Shown: piece after piece, positions 5,011-5,977 of the stretch
How the letters are laid out: every line of letters begins with the position of its first letter
Numbering within the stretch: the stretch's first letter is position 1
From: an uncultured Eubacteriales bacterium
GTDB taxonomy: Bacteria; Bacillota; Clostridia; Lachnospirales; Lachnospiraceae
Direction: 5' to 3'
DNA: 5,977 bases
Assembly (NCBI GenBank): GCA_900557175.1
Contig: USSL01000122.1
Location: 1-5,977 of the forward strand
Translations under genes and position numbers: made by a program
The notes under the pieces: generated by a model
Told to the model about the DNA's origin: nothing
Database searches by the model: none
The model's input: only the letters and a program-made list of their open reading frames with translations

Positions 5011-5037
5011 GTGGTAATGCGGGAATGTCCCTCCCAC
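5011..5037 (-). promoter_or_regulatory. Probable L1-binding RNA element before rplK
   Basis: On the minus strand GTGG-GA-GGGA-CAT-TCCC-GCATTA-CCAC: outer GTGG/CCAC stem, asymmetric loop (GA against GCATTA), inner GGGA/TCCC stem. It shares GTGGGAGGG, CCCG-AT and ACCACAA with the element before rplA. The rplK ribosome binding site follows 8 bases later. Confidence 0.72.
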
Positions 5038-5038
5038 C

Positions 5039-5055
5039 GTCTGTACGATACAGAC
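5039..5055 (-). promoter_or_regulatory. Hairpin in the nusG-rplK gap
   Basis: GTCTGTA-TCG-TACAGAC (5055-5039 on the minus strand) is a perfect 7-bp stem with a 3-base loop. One base separates it from the L1-like element. No T-tract follows, so it is not a terminator. It may stack on the L1 element or mark an RNA processing site; no promoter is visible in this gap. Confidence 0.55.
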
Positions 5056-5067
5056 TGTTGATAAATG

Positions 5068-5586
5068 TTACATTTTTCTGATATCTAAGAAACTAATGTC
5101 TTCTACGGCTGTCTCACGGCCAAACATATCGACGCCGATAGTCACCGTCGCCTTATTCATGTTAATCGCTCTGATCTGTCCAACCGTATCTTTCCATGCA
5201 CCGGCAATAACCTGTACCTCATCACCGATTTCAAGATCAATTTCGACCTCCGGCGGCTGAATACCCATACGGGCCATCTCATCCTCCGTCAGCGGCACTG
5301 GTTTTGACTCCGGACCTACAAAGCCCGTCACACCTCTTGTATTCCGCACAACATACCATGTTTCTTCATTCATATCCATGTGAAGAAGCACGTAGCCCGG
5401 AAACATCTTCTTCTGAGATGTTTTCTTCTGACCGTTTTTAATTTCCACAACGTCCTGCAGCGGAACTTCAACGCTCAGAATCTGGTCTTCAAGGTGAAGA
5501 TTCTGGATTGATTTCTCGATATTCGCTTTGACTTTTTTCTCATAGCCCGAATAAGTATGCACTACATACCATTTAATATCTGCCAT
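5068..5586 (-). CDS. nusG: Transcription termination/antitermination protein NusG
   Basis: A 172-residue protein of normal length. It binds the clamp of RNA polymerase, affects pausing, and links transcription to Rho or the ribosome. The N-terminal NGN domain (about 4-100) contains WYVVHTYSGYEKKVKANI (6-23), FPGYVLL (62-68) and VRNTRGVTGFVG (80-91); the C-terminal KOW domain (about 119-172) contains GDEVQVIAGAWKDTVGQI (121-138), where the commoner GPF reads GAW. The start is ATG 5586 with AAGGA 7 bases upstream. It follows secE by 14 bases, the classic secE-nusG pair, and no terminator or promoter separates it from rplK. Confidence 0.97.
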   Translation of the reverse strand: MADIKWYVVHTYSGYEKKVKANIEKSIQNLHLEDQILSVEVPLQDVVEIKNGQKKTSQKKMFPGYVLLHMDMNEETWYVVRNTRGVTGFVGPESKPVPLTEDEMARMGIQPPEVEIDLEIGDEVQVIAGAWKDTVGQIRAINMNKATVTIGVDMFGRETAVEDISFLDIRKM

Positions 5587-5600
5587 ACTCTCATCCTTTC

Positions 5601-5804
5601 CTACAGTGAAATAAGAAAGTTAATGCCATACTCGAAAATTAAATCAAGCACCGCAATAATAACACCAAGAATTACGGATAATATCACGACTGCTGTTGTC
5701 TTTCTTCCAACAGTCTGTTTGTCAGGCCAGATTATTTTCTTAAATTCGGCCTTGATTCCGGCGAATTTAGAAGGCTTTTTTGCCTTTGCGGCTGTCTCAC
5801 CCAT
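5601..5804 (-). CDS. secE: Preprotein translocase subunit SecE
   Basis: A 67-residue short, single-span Gram-positive type SecE, which clamps and stabilises the SecY channel in the membrane. It has a basic, Ala/Lys-rich cytoplasmic head, the conserved amphipathic FKKIIWPDKQTV (21-32) and one membrane helix (about 36-57, TTAVVILSVILGVIIAVLDL). The start is ATG 5804 with AAGGAG 7 bases upstream; a TTG at 5822 in the same frame would place the ribosome binding site inside the gene and is rejected. It lies 23 bases after rpmG and 14 before nusG. Confidence 0.96.
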   Translation of the reverse strand: MGETAAKAKKPSKFAGIKAEFKKIIWPDKQTVGRKTTAVVILSVILGVIIAVLDLIFEYGINFLISL

Positions 5805-5827
5805 CTTCTCACTCCTTAACAAACCAA

Positions 5828-5977
5828 TTACTTCGTTTCTTTGTGCATAGTATGCTTCTTACAGAATCTGCAGTACTTTTTGGTTTCCATTCTGTCCGGA
5901 TGAGCTTTCTTCTCTTTTGTCATGTTGTAATTACGCTGCTTGCACTCCGTACATGCTAATGTGATTTTAACGCGCAC
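5828..5977 (-). CDS. rpmG: 50S ribosomal protein L33 (zinc-binding form)
   Basis: This 49-residue protein reads (M)[18 protein letters not shown], then [14 protein letters not shown], and ends HKETK before TAA (5830-5828). CTEC (9-12) and CRFC (36-39) supply four cysteines, so this is the zinc-ribbon (C+) form of L33, which sits near the E site of the large subunit. The family in clostridia starts MRVKITL; here the first codon in the window, GTG at 5977-5975, fits as the start and would make the gene complete, though its ribosome binding site is outside the window and the start cannot be confirmed. It is the first visible gene of the rpmG-secE-nusG group. Confidence 0.95.
   Translation of the reverse strand: MRVKITLACTECKQRNYNMTKEKKAHPDRMETKKYCRFCKKHTMHKETK

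Noticed and set aside
5039..5055. Hairpin after nusG read as a terminator
   Set aside because: It has no T-tract and only moderate GC, and no promoter for rplK follows it, so read-through is expected.
5805..5822. TTG start for SecE at 5822
   Set aside because: AAGGAG at 5817-5812 is placed correctly for the ATG at 5804 and would be coding if the TTG were used.

Overview
The window looks like a piece of chromosome from an anaerobic, low-to-mid GC Firmicute, most likely a clostridium of the Lachnospiraceae type. The basis is the style of the ribosomal proteins, consensus sigma-A promoters, strong GGAGG ribosome binding sites and the L10 leader with an attenuator. The genus cannot be fixed by reading alone. 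No rRNA, tRNA, CRISPR array, insertion sequence or prophage gene is visible.

Right part (minus strand, 5977 down to 2624): a translation and secretion cluster in the order rpmG (L33), secE, nusG, rplK (L11), rplA (L1), rplJ (L10), rplL (L7/L12), closed by a strong stem-loop terminator at 2624-2653. The control layer is unusually legible. Two near-identical RNA elements precede rplK and rplA and resemble the L1-binding stalk base of 23S rRNA. Between rplA and rplJ lie a near-perfect internal promoter, an L10 leader and a rho-independent attenuator. L1 would thus adjust L11/L1 output, and L10 (with L12) would adjust L10/L12 output. The usual next genes, rpoB and rpoC, do not follow rplL here.

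Middle (plus strand, 738 to 2411): one monocistronic gene for an AMP-forming acyl-CoA synthetase of the medium-chain/acetyl-CoA synthetase type. It has its own consensus promoter, a 17-bp near-palindrome touching the -35 box, and a long GC-rich hairpin after the stop. The gene converges on rplL. The 260-bp gap between them holds the hairpin, three copies of a ~30-bp repeat, a 10-bp direct repeat and the rplL terminator.

Left part (minus strand, 555 down to 35): a two-gene unit of a short pyruvoyl-type SpeD decarboxylase and, coupled through a TGATG overlap, a 51-residue protein that resembles the start of DUF4178 and whose stop codon lies in the loop of the transcription terminator. SpeD and DUF4178 are known genomic companions. 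The SpeD copy lacks the usual Glu before its self-cleavage serine, so its substrate may not be S-adenosylmethionine. This unit and the L1/L10 RNA elements are the parts most worth a second look; no wholly new system is demonstrated.
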